Shown here: piece after piece, positions 1 to 5,239 of the stretch
Numbering within the stretch: the stretch's first letter is position 1
How the letters are laid out: the number at the start of each line of letters is the position of its first letter
NCBI GenBank assembly: GCA_028875085.1
Contig: JAPPFU010000230.1
Span: 1-5,601, forward strand
Reading direction: 5' to 3'
DNA from: Chloroflexota bacterium
GTDB taxonomy: Bacteria > Chloroflexota > Dehalococcoidia > Lucifugimonadales > Australimonadaceae
Length of the DNA: 5,601 bases
Notes under the pieces: generated by a model
The model's input: only the letters and a program-made list of their open reading frames with translations
Told to the model about the DNA's origin: nothing
Database searches by the model: none
Made by a program: the position numbers and the translations under genes

Positions 1-444
1 GTAGGTGCCCGCGCCGATAGAGCCGACGGCGCGCAGGCGGTCGCCCTGGCCGTGGGTGCGCGGGCCGCCGCCGAATCCGTAGCGGCGCACCACGCCTTGG
101 AAGCCGCGCCCCTTCGTTACGCCGCTGATGTGGACGTATTCGCCGGGGCGGAACTCCGTTACGTCGAGGCGCTGGCCCACCTGGTGCTCCCCGAGGTCGG
201 TCGTCTTGAACTCGCGGAGATGGCGCAGATTCCCGTTGTCGCGAAGGTGGCCGCGCTCGGGCCGGTTCAGTTGGCGCGCGTGGCCGAAGCCCACCTGCAC
301 CGACTCGTAGCCGTCGGTTACGGCGTTCTTGACCTGGGTAACGACGCACGGGCCGACCTCGAGCACCGTTACGGGCACGAAGCGCCCTTCGTCGCCGAAG
401 TAGTGCGTCATGCCGACCTTCCTGCCCAGGAGTCCCGTGATCAC
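1..444 (-). CDS. rplC: 50S ribosomal protein L3, N-terminal 148 residues (3' end outside window)
   Basis: L3 is a primary 23S rRNA-binding protein of the large subunit; a long internal loop reaches towards the peptidyl-transferase centre. The frame opens with residues ITGLLGRKVGMTHYF, the usual L3 N-terminus. It continues through a TKGRGFQGVVRRYGF segment at about residues 122-136 and RTHGQGDRLRAVGSIGAGTY at 129-148, the conserved loop region. The family is about 205-215 residues long, so roughly a quarter to a third lies beyond the left edge. The start is GTG at 444-442: no ATG lies before the conserved N-terminus, and an AGGA sits 8 bases upstream, overlapping the rpsJ stop. rpsJ ends 10 bases upstream, so the two are almost certainly co-transcribed and coupled, as in the S10 operon. 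All five GTA/GTT valine codons in this gene precede threonine (see findings). Identification is firm; only the C-terminus is unseen. Confidence 0.97.
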   Translation of the reverse strand, partial: MITGLLGRKVGMTHYFGDEGRFVPVTVLEVGPCVVTQVKNAVTDGYESVQVGFGHARQLNRPERGHLRDNGNLRHLREFKTTDLGEHQVGQRLDVTEFRPGEYVHISGVTKGRGFQGVVRRYGFGGGPRTHGQGDRLRAVGSIGAGTY

Positions 445-452
445 CGCTTGCG

Positions 453-456
453 TCCT
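453..456 (-). promoter_or_regulatory. Shine-Dalgarno AGGA for rplC, overlapping the rpsJ stop codon
   Basis: On the minus strand the bases read TAGGA then CGCAAGCG and the GTG start of rplC. The AG of the rpsJ TAG stop forms the first half of the AGGA site, with 8 bases between it and GTG. This spacing supports GTG at 444 as the rplC start and suggests that ribosomes finishing rpsJ start rplC. Confidence 0.6.
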
Positions 457-808
457 ACGTCTTGATGGCGATGTCCACGCCCGCAGGCATCTGCAGGCGC
501 GTCAGCGCGTCGATGGTCTTGGAGTTCGGCTCGAGGATGTCCACGAGCCGCTTGTGGATGCGCAGTTCGAAGTGCTCGCGCGAGTCCTTGTCCACGTGGG
601 GGGAGCGGATGACGCACCAGCGGCGGATGCGCGTGGGCATAGGCACCGGGCCCGACACTGCCGCGCCGGTGCGCTCGGCGGCCTCCACGATCTGGCCGCT
701 CGACTGGTCAAGGAGCCGGTGGTCGAACGCCTTGAGCGTGATGCGCAGGCGCTCACGCTGCGGCGTCGCACTGCGTATCCGGGCGGTGCTCTGCTGCTGC
801 TCGACCAT
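455..808 (-). CDS. rpsJ: 30S ribosomal protein S10
   Basis: S10 is a small-subunit head protein; as NusE it also joins transcription antitermination complexes. The product is 117 residues. The S10 core begins at about residue 20 with RLRITLKAFDHRLLDQS, followed by a GPVPMPTR segment, a SPHVDKDSREHFELRIHKR segment and the C-terminal end AGVDIAIKT, all standard S10 landmarks in order. E. coli S10 is 103 residues; the difference is about 14-15 extra N-terminal residues rich in Gln, Ser, Thr and Arg. I see no ATG, GTG or TTG inside that extension that would give a shorter start, and a strong AGGGGG lies 4 bases upstream of ATG at 808, so the long form looks real. fusA ends 8 bases upstream and rplC starts 10 bases downstream. 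The stop is TAG. Confidence 0.97.
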   Translation of the reverse strand: MVEQQQSTARIRSATPQRERLRITLKAFDHRLLDQSSGQIVEAAERTGAAVSGPVPMPTRIRRWCVIRSPHVDKDSREHFELRIHKRLVDILEPNSKTIDALTRLQMPAGVDIAIKT

Positions 809-812
809 GCTT

Positions 813-818
813 CCCCCT
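813..818 (-). promoter_or_regulatory. Shine-Dalgarno AGGGGG for rpsJ, overlapping the fusA stop codon
   Basis: The minus strand reads TAGGGGGAAGC and then the rpsJ ATG. The site begins inside the fusA TAG stop and ends 4 bases before the start codon. This is the clearest ribosome binding site in the operon. It decides the rpsJ start in favour of the N-terminally extended form. Confidence 0.65.
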
Positions 819-2316
819 AGGCGCTCCGCGCAACCGCGCCTGCCGCCGACGCGCGCTCGTAGCGGCCGAACTCCATCGAGTAGGTGGCGCGGCCCTGCGT
901 GGCCGAGCGCAAGTCGGTCGCGTAGCCGAACATCTCGACCAGCGGCGCCTCGGCCTCCAACACTTGCGTGTCGCCCTCGCCCTCCATCGACCTGATGCGC
1001 CCTCGGCGGCTGCTCAGGTCGGCGAGCACGCCGCCCAGGTACTGGCCCGGCGTGATGACTTGCAGTTCCATGACCGGCTCCAGGAGCACCGACCCGGCCT
1101 TGCCGAGCGCGTCCTTGACCGCCATGGAACCGGCGATCTTGAAGGCCATCTCCGACGAGTCGACGGCGTGGAACGTGCCGTCGGTCAGCATCACCTTGAC
1201 GTCGAGCACCGGGTAACCGGCGGCGACGCCGGTGCGAAGCGCCTCCTCAGCGCCCGCGCGGACGGCGGGGACGTACTCGCGGGGGATGGCGCCACCCACG
1301 ACCTTGTTCTCGAACACGTAGCCCGTCCCGGCCTCGCCGGGCTCGACGGAGAGGATGCAGTGGCCGTACTGGCCGCGCCCACCCGTCTGGCGGACGAAGC
1401 GCCCTTCGCCGCGCGCAGGTCTGGTGATCGCTTCGCGGTAGGCGACTTGGGGGCGTCCGACAGCGGCGATCACGCCGAACTCGCGCTTCATCCGGTCAAC
1501 CAGTATCTCAAGGTGCAGTTCGCCCATGCCGGACATGATGGTCTGCCCCGTCTCCTCGTCGTAGCGGACGCGGAAGGTCGGGTCTTCCTCGGCGAGCTTG
1601 AGCAGCGCGTCGGTGAGCTTGTCCTGCTCCGCGCGGCTCTGCGGCTCGATAGCGACGGAGATGACCGGTTCGGCGAAGCGGATGGCCTCCAGCGTTACGG
1701 GCGCGCCCTCGTCGCAGATGGTCTCGCCTGTGAAGGTGTTCTTCAGTCCGACCGCGGCGCCGATCTCGCCCGCGCCAATCTCCGGCGCCTCCTCACGGCG
1801 GTTGGCGTGCATGAGCACGACGCGTCCCATGCGCTCGCGCTGGCGCTTGACGGAGTTGTAGACCGTCGCGCCCGCTTTGATGCGCCCGGAGTAGACGCGG
1901 AAGTAGACGAGGCGACCCACGTAGGGGTCGGTCACCACCTTGAAGGCCAGCGCCGCAAACGGCGCGTCCGGATCGGCCGGGCGCTCGACCATCGCGTCCT
2001 GAGCATCGAGGCCTCGGACGGCCGGGACATCTTGGGGCGAGGGCAGATAGTCGGCGACGCCGTCGAGGAGGAGTTGGATGCCGAGACTTTGGAGCGCCGA
2101 GCCGCAGAAGACGGGGGTGGCTAGGTTGGCCGCGGTGGCGCGGCGCAGGCCCGCTTTCAATTCGGCGGGCGCGGGCGTCTCCCCGTTCAGATATTGTTCC
2201 ATCAGCACTTCGTCGTTCTCGGAGATGCGCTCAATCATCTCGCCGCGCACCTTAGCCACCGCGTCGGCGATGTTGGCGGGGATGGGCGCCTCGCGCATGC
2301 TGCCCGGCTCGCCCAT
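817..2316 (-). CDS. fusA: Elongation factor G, C-terminal part (G5 motif and domains II-V), downstream of an in-frame amber codon
   Basis: This is the larger part of an EF-G gene that spans 2913 to 817 on the minus strand. EF-G is the GTPase that drives tRNA-mRNA translocation. The frame stays open from codon 192 (2340); the first ATG is codon 200 at 2316. In whole-gene numbering it holds the G5 motif CGSAL at about 270-274, the LLDGVADYLPSP segment that closes the G domain, then domains II and III. Domain IV carries QTGGRGQYGHC and the tip region GTFHAVDSSEMAF, and domain V carries PLVEMFGYATDLRSATQGRA. Nothing is degraded. On its own this piece lacks P-loop, switches and NKMD, so it cannot be a normal GTPase. 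No Shine-Dalgarno lies at proper spacing for ATG 2316; an AGGAG at the amber codon is 20 bases away. The stop is TAG. An open frame of the right phase connects it to the N-terminal part at 2341-2913. Confidence 0.93.
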   Translation of the reverse strand: MGEPGSMREAPIPANIADAVAKVRGEMIERISENDEVLMEQYLNGETPAPAELKAGLRRATAANLATPVFCGSALQSLGIQLLLDGVADYLPSPQDVPAVRGLDAQDAMVERPADPDAPFAALAFKVVTDPYVGRLVYFRVYSGRIKAGATVYNSVKRQRERMGRVVLMHANRREEAPEIGAGEIGAAVGLKNTFTGETICDEGAPVTLEAIRFAEPVISVAIEPQSRAEQDKLTDALLKLAEEDPTFRVRYDEETGQTIMSGMGELHLEILVDRMKREFGVIAAVGRPQVAYREAITRPARGEGRFVRQTGGRGQYGHCILSVEPGEAGTGYVFENKVVGGAIPREYVPAVRAGAEEALRTGVAAGYPVLDVKVMLTDGTFHAVDSSEMAFKIAGSMAVKDALGKAGSVLLEPVMELQVITPGQYLGGVLADLSSRRGRIRSMEGEGDTQVLEAEAPLVEMFGYATDLRSATQGRATYSMEFGRYERASAAGAVARSA

Positions 2317-2340
2317 TCGGTCGAAGAACCACGCGCGCTC

Positions 2341-2343
2341 CTA
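2341..2343 (-). other. In-frame amber (TAG) codon 191 interrupting fusA
   Basis: On the minus strand the sequence reads GTC GTC GAT CTG GTC TAG GAG CGC. The pieces at 2913-2341 and 2340-817 are in the same frame, and joined they give 698 residues, normal for EF-G. From memory, E. coli EF-G reads GVVDLVK then MKA here. The distance from this position to the downstream 'IPA' landmark matches with no insertion or deletion, so a single base substitution from a sense codon (for example CAG, GAG or AAG) explains it. The following base is G, as after the genuine fusA and rpsJ stops, so no special readthrough context is visible. It lies in the G' insert between the G4 and G5 motifs. Whether it is biological or a base-call error cannot be told from one sequence. 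Confidence 0.9.
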
Positions 2344-2913
2344 GACCAGATCGACGACGCCTTGGAATTCGTCCTCCGCGCCTATGGGGTATTGGACGGG
2401 GATGGGCGTGGCCTTGAGGCGGTGGCGCACCATATCGACGGTGCGGTCGAAATTGGCGCCCACGCGGTCCATCTTGTTAACGAAGCAGATGCGCGGGACG
2501 GCGTAGCGGTTGGCTTGCCGCCAGACCGTCTCCGATTGGGGCTGAACGCCGGCTACGGCGTCGAAGACGACGACGCCTCCGTCAAGGACGCGGAGGCTTC
2601 GTTCGACCTCGGCGGTGAAGTCCACGTGGCCGGGGGTATCGATGATGTTGACGGTATGGCCGCGCCATTGGGTCTTGGTGGCGGCGGCGGTGATGGTGAT
2701 GCCGCGCTCGCGCTCCTGGGCCATCCAGTCCATCACGGCGGTGCCCTCGTGCACCTCGCCGATCTTGTAGGTGCGCCCGGAGAAGAAGAGCACGCGCTCC
2801 GTTACGGTCGTCTTGCCGGCGTCGATGTGGGCGATGAACCCGATGTTCCTGACCTTGGCCAGGTTGTCCGCGGGCGCTGCGTCCGCCGCCGCTTTCGTCT
2901 GTGTTGCTACCAT
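2341..2913 (-). CDS. fusA: Elongation factor G, N-terminal part (G domain, G1-G4), ending at the in-frame amber codon
   Basis: This 190-residue frame is the first part of the EF-G gene. It holds the P-loop AHIDAGKTT (28-36), the switch I/II surroundings with QERERGITIT (66-75), the G3 motif DTPGH (92-96) and the G4 motif NKMD (146-149), all intact. It ends at VVDLV just before TAG. The G5 motif and domains II-V follow in the same frame at 817-2316. I chose ATG at 2913, which overlaps the last 7 bases of rpsG (ATGGTAG). Upstream in-frame starts would lie deep inside rpsG, and the chosen start leaves about 17 residues before the conserved LAKVRNIGF. No Shine-Dalgarno sits at useful distance, so translation is probably coupled to rpsG termination. 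Alone, this piece would be an incomplete GTP-binding domain. Confidence 0.93.
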   Translation of the reverse strand: MVATQTKAAADAAPADNLAKVRNIGFIAHIDAGKTTVTERVLFFSGRTYKIGEVHEGTAVMDWMAQERERGITITAAATKTQWRGHTVNIIDTPGHVDFTAEVERSLRVLDGGVVVFDAVAGVQPQSETVWRQANRYAVPRICFVNKMDRVGANFDRTVDMVRHRLKATPIPVQYPIGAEDEFQGVVDLV

Positions 2914-3377
2914 CGGTAATGTACGAACGCGCGGTTCGCCTCCGCCATCCTGTGCAACTCCTCGCGGCGGCGCACCGCCGCCCCTTGGCCGCGTGACGCC
3001 TCCAGCAGTTCGGTGGCGAGGCACTCGTGCATGGGCTTCCCGTTGCGCGCGCGCGCCGCGTTGATGAGCCAGCGCATAGCCAGGGCCTGGCGGCGATTGC
3101 CCGCGACCTCGATGGGCACCTGGTAGGTGGCGCCGCCGACGCGGCGCGACTTCACTTCGACACTGGGCATGACGTTGCGCATCGCCTGCGTGAACACCTC
3201 CAGCCCCTCGCGGTGGGCCTCCTGCTCGACCTGGTCGAACGCCTTGTAGACGACGCGCTGGGCAACCGTCTTCTTGCCGTCGAGCATGACGCAGTTGATG
3301 AACTGCGCCACCTCCACGGAGTTGTGGCGCGGGTCGGGAGCTATCTTCCTTCGTTCTGCGCGTCGCCGCCGCGCCAT
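2907..3377 (-). CDS. rpsG: 30S ribosomal protein S7
   Basis: S7 binds the 3' major domain of 16S rRNA, nucleates assembly of the small-subunit head and lines the E site. The 156-residue length is typical of bacterial S7. Visible landmarks are an Arg/Lys-rich start (MARRRRAERRKI), the core segment FINCVMLDGKKTVAQR at about 26-41, the RRVGGATYQVPIEV segment at about 78-91, a MRWLINAARARNGKPM helix region, and an Arg-rich C-terminal part ending AFVHYRW. ATG at 3377 is supported by AGAGG (3384-3388) 6 bases upstream. It follows rpsL after 109 bases and overlaps the fusA start by 7 bases, the str-operon order. In E. coli, S7 represses its own operon at the rpsL-rpsG gap; the gap here is of similar size (see 3378-3486). 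The stop is TAG. Confidence 0.97.
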   Translation of the reverse strand: MARRRRAERRKIAPDPRHNSVEVAQFINCVMLDGKKTVAQRVVYKAFDQVEQEAHREGLEVFTQAMRNVMPSVEVKSRRVGGATYQVPIEVAGNRRQALAMRWLINAARARNGKPMHECLATELLEASRGQGAAVRRREELHRMAEANRAFVHYRW

Positions 3378-3486
3378 ATCGTGCCTCTATCCTCGCCAGG
3401 CCGCTCGCGGCCGTAATCTGTCCTCTGTTGTCTGTGTCTTGGCGGAGCTGCGTGGGCGAGGCGCGCGGCCTCGGCGTTGCGGACGG
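3378..3486 (-). promoter_or_regulatory. rpsL-rpsG intercistronic region with hairpin; candidate S7 feedback site
   Basis: These 109 bases are the only real gap in the ribosomal operon. They contain a perfect inverted repeat, GGCCGC-TC-GCGGCC, at 3399-3412. Read as RNA it is a short stem just upstream of the AGAGG ribosome binding site of rpsG. No run of T follows the stem on the minus strand, so it does not look like a terminator. In E. coli the S12-S7 gap (about 96 bases) is where S7 binds the mRNA to repress translation. The similar size and position suggest the same role here, but I cannot see a clear copy of the E. coli structure, so the role is inferred from context. Confidence 0.35.
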
Positions 3487-3903
<417 letters not shown>

Positions 3904-3916
3904 CGCTCCTTCTTCC

Positions 3917-3959
3917 TGCCGTGGCCCGCGCGGCTATCAAAGCCCCTGCTCGCACGGCA
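3917..3959 (-). promoter_or_regulatory. Inverted repeat in the rpsL 5' untranslated leader
   Basis: The arms TGCCGTG (3917-3923) and CACGGCA (3953-3959) pair perfectly over 7 bases. Between them GGCT (3932-3935) and AGCC (3941-3944) form a smaller stem with a 5-base loop. In the predicted leader RNA the outer stem starts within a few bases of the inferred transcript 5' end (about 3961). It closes directly in front of the AGGAAGAAGGAG ribosome binding stretch of rpsL. It could protect the 5' end or control initiation; the sequence alone does not show that it binds any ligand or protein. Confidence 0.35.
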
Positions 3960-3967
3960 ACATTTCA

Positions 3968-3996
3968 ATGCTACTCATTTCGCTCGCGCGTGTCAA
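3968..3996 (-). promoter_or_regulatory. Sigma70-type promoter for the rpsL operon
   Basis: On the minus strand a perfect -35 hexamer TTGACA (3996-3991) is followed, after exactly 17 bases, by TAGCAT (3973-3968), a 4/6 match to the -10 consensus. The start of transcription would be near 3961, giving a leader of about 58 bases before the rpsL ATG. Position, spacing and strand all fit a main promoter for the ribosomal genes. Promoter strength and the true start site are not visible from sequence. Confidence 0.6.
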
Positions 3997-4010
3997 TGCG
4001 TTTCGCTCGC
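3978..4010. repeat. 10-bp direct repeat TTTCGCTCGC flanking the rpsL -35 box
   Basis: TTTCGCTCGC occurs at 3978-3987 and again at 4001-4010, a 23-base period. The copies bracket the TTGACA of the rpsL promoter and lie upstream of the TATAAT of the divergent adenosyltransferase gene. Two repeats about two helical turns apart in a shared divergent control region could be an operator. They could also be chance in GC-rich DNA. Confidence 0.35.
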
Positions 4011-4022
4011 CGTCGCCACGCC

Positions 4023-4028
4023 TATAAT
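4023..4028 (+). promoter_or_regulatory. Consensus -10 box TATAAT of the adenosyltransferase gene (probably leaderless)
   Basis: A perfect TATAAT ends 8 bases before the ATG at 4037. Transcription normally starts about 7 bases past the -10 hexamer, which places the 5' end at or within a couple of bases of the start codon. No Shine-Dalgarno sequence is present between the box and the ATG. A -35 match at the usual spacing (about 4000-4006, TTTCG-like) is poor. The promoter runs away from the rpsL promoter and shares its 133-base intergenic space. Confidence 0.6.
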
Positions 4029-4036
4029 CCGCATCT

Positions 4037-4594
4037 ATGGCGGACGAAGCGCCGCGGCTCTACACCAAGACGGGCGACGAGGGCGAGACGGGGCTGCTGT
4101 ACGGCGGGCGCGTCTCCAAGGCCGACCCGCGCGCCGAGGCCTACGGCGCCGTAGACGAGGCCGTCTCCGCCCTGGGCCTTGCGCGCGCCCTGGCGACGGA
4201 GCCGCGCGTCCGCGAGACGATCGAGCTGCTCCAGCGCCACCTCTTCACCGCCGCCGCCGAACTGGCCACCGCCTCCGGCTACCGCGAGCGGCTGACGGAG
4301 CACTTCGGCGCCGTTACTCCCGAAATGACGCAGCGCTTGGAGGAACTCATCGATGGCCTCCAGTCGGAGACGGAGTTGCCGCGCGCTTTCGTCCTGCCCG
4401 GCGACACGCCTGCCTCCGGGGCGCTCGACCTGGCCCGCGCAATCGTCCGCCGCGCCGAACGGCGCGCCGTCGCCTTGGGCGAGGCAGGACTGCTGCACGG
4501 CCCGGAGGTGCTGCGGTTCCTGAACCGCGCGAGCGACCTGTTGTTCATCCTCGCGCGTTACCAAGACCGCCGCCTGCCGTACAACCGCGTGTGA
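4037..4594 (+). CDS. pduO: PduO-type ATP:cob(I)alamin (corrinoid) adenosyltransferase
   Basis: This enzyme family transfers the 5'-deoxyadenosyl group of ATP to cob(I)alamin or a precursor corrinoid, making coenzyme B12. It works as a trimer of five-helix bundles in the cytoplasm. The 185-residue length is typical. Visible signatures are the N-terminal ATP loop YTKTGDEGETGLLYGGR (9-25), DPRAEAYGAVDE (30-41), the helix RAIVRRAERRAV (134-145) with the RRAER core whose Arg and Glu bind ATP, and the C-terminal FLNRASDLLFILAR (161-174). One departure: the family usually has DELNS after the VD, and here it reads DEAVS (40-44), losing the Asn. The ATG at 4037 follows a TATAAT box with no Shine-Dalgarno. 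hisH starts 18 bases after the TGA stop. I see no other cobalamin genes nearby, so the adjacency to histidine genes says little about function. Confidence 0.93.
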   Translation: MADEAPRLYTKTGDEGETGLLYGGRVSKADPRAEAYGAVDEAVSALGLARALATEPRVRETIELLQRHLFTAAAELATASGYRERLTEHFGAVTPEMTQRLEELIDGLQSETELPRAFVLPGDTPASGALDLARAIVRRAERRAVALGEAGLLHGPEVLRFLNRASDLLFILARYQDRRLPYNRV

Positions 4595-4599
4595 GGGCG

Positions 4600-4605
4600 T
4601 ACAAT
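4600..4605 (+). promoter_or_regulatory. -10-like TACAAT just upstream of hisH (candidate leaderless start)
   Basis: TACAAT lies wholly in the 18-base gap between the adenosyltransferase stop and the hisH GTG and ends 7 bases before GTG. This repeats the geometry of the TATAAT before the preceding gene. No Shine-Dalgarno stands at working distance (GAGGG is about 15 bases away). It suggests hisH has its own leaderless transcript besides any read-through from upstream. A usual -35 is not evident. Confidence 0.45.
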
Positions 4606-4612
4606 CGCCTGC

Positions 4613-5236
4613 GTGGAACCCATCGCCATCATCGACTACGGCGCGGGCAACCTGCGCTCCGTACAGAAGGCTTTTCACCACTTGGGCCACCCGGCCGAAC
4701 TGGTTACCGACCCGGACGCGCTCGAGGGCGCAGCGGCCGTCGTCTTCCCGGGTCAAGGCGCCGCTCCGCAGGCGATGCGCAACCTGGCCGCCGGCGGGAT
4801 GGACAAGGCCATCCTCCGCGCGGTGGAATCGGGCAAGCCCTTCTTCGGCGTCTGCCTCGGCCTCCAGTTGCTGCTGCGCCACTCGGAGGAGGAGGACACG
4901 CCGTGCCTGGGCGTCGTGCCGGGCGCGACGCGCCGCCTGCCCGCCGGGCTGAAGCTGCCGCACATCGGCTGGAACGGCGTGCGCCCGCGCCGCCCGCACC
5001 CGCTGTTCGAGGGCGTCGATGGCGGCGCGCACTTCTACTTCGTCCACTCCTACTACGGCGCGCCGTCCGACCCCGATTGGACGCTGGCCACCACCGAGTA
5101 CGGCGTGGACTTCCCCAGCGTCCTTGCCAAGGGCAACGTGGTGGCGACCCAGTTCCACCCGGAGAAGAGCGGCCCCGACGGCCTCCGGCTCTACGACAAT
5201 TTCGTCAAGCGCTTCGTCCTGAACGGCGGCGGCTAG
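4613..5236 (+). CDS. hisH: Imidazole glycerol phosphate synthase, glutaminase subunit HisH
   Basis: HisH releases ammonia from glutamine and passes it to HisF, which makes imidazole glycerol phosphate (for histidine) and AICAR (for purine synthesis). The 207-residue product is a class I glutamine amidotransferase of normal length. It shows IAIIDYGAGNLRSVQKA (4-20), the oxyanion-loop region PGQGA (46-50), the nucleophile elbow GVCLGLQ with Cys81 (79-85), HIGWN (117-121), FVHSYY (143-148) and the catalytic His182 and Glu184 in QFHPEKS (180-186). The triad is complete. The start is GTG at 4613: conserved sequence begins three codons later and no ATG fits. hisA follows 3 bases after the TAG stop, and the two gene products serve neighbouring steps. 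hisF is not in the window and may lie beyond the right edge. Confidence 0.96.
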   Translation: MEPIAIIDYGAGNLRSVQKAFHHLGHPAELVTDPDALEGAAAVVFPGQGAAPQAMRNLAAGGMDKAILRAVESGKPFFGVCLGLQLLLRHSEEEDTPCLGVVPGATRRLPAGLKLPHIGWNGVRPRRPHPLFEGVDGGAHFYFVHSYYGAPSDPDWTLATTEYGVDFPSVLAKGNVVATQFHPEKSGPDGLRLYDNFVKRFVLNGGG

Positions 5237-5239
5237 CCC

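Noticed and set aside
964..2124. A 386-codon open frame on the plus strand inside fusA
   Set aside because: It is antisense to well-conserved EF-G domains, low in recognisable structure and rich in Ala, Asp, Gly and Leu, as expected for a shadow frame.
2341..2343. UAG reassigned to an amino acid or read as pyrrolysine
   Set aside because: Five genes in the same window end at TAG at positions matching their family C-termini, so UAG is a stop. EF-G has no known pyrrolysine use, and no special downstream context is visible.
2914..3024. An upstream extension of the fusA N-terminal frame to an ATG at 3024
   Set aside because: It lies within rpsG, and the extra residues are a Gly/Pro/Arg-rich shadow. 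ATG 2913 overlapping the rpsG stop is the natural start.
3399..3412. The hairpin GGCCGC-TC-GCGGCC as a transcription terminator after rpsL
   Set aside because: No U-tract follows it in the RNA, and it sits just before the rpsG ribosome binding site in an operon that must be read through.
3904..4036. A tRNA or other small RNA gene between the divergent operons
   Set aside because: I found no cloverleaf or conserved T-loop sequence, and the space is accounted for by two promoters and a short leader.
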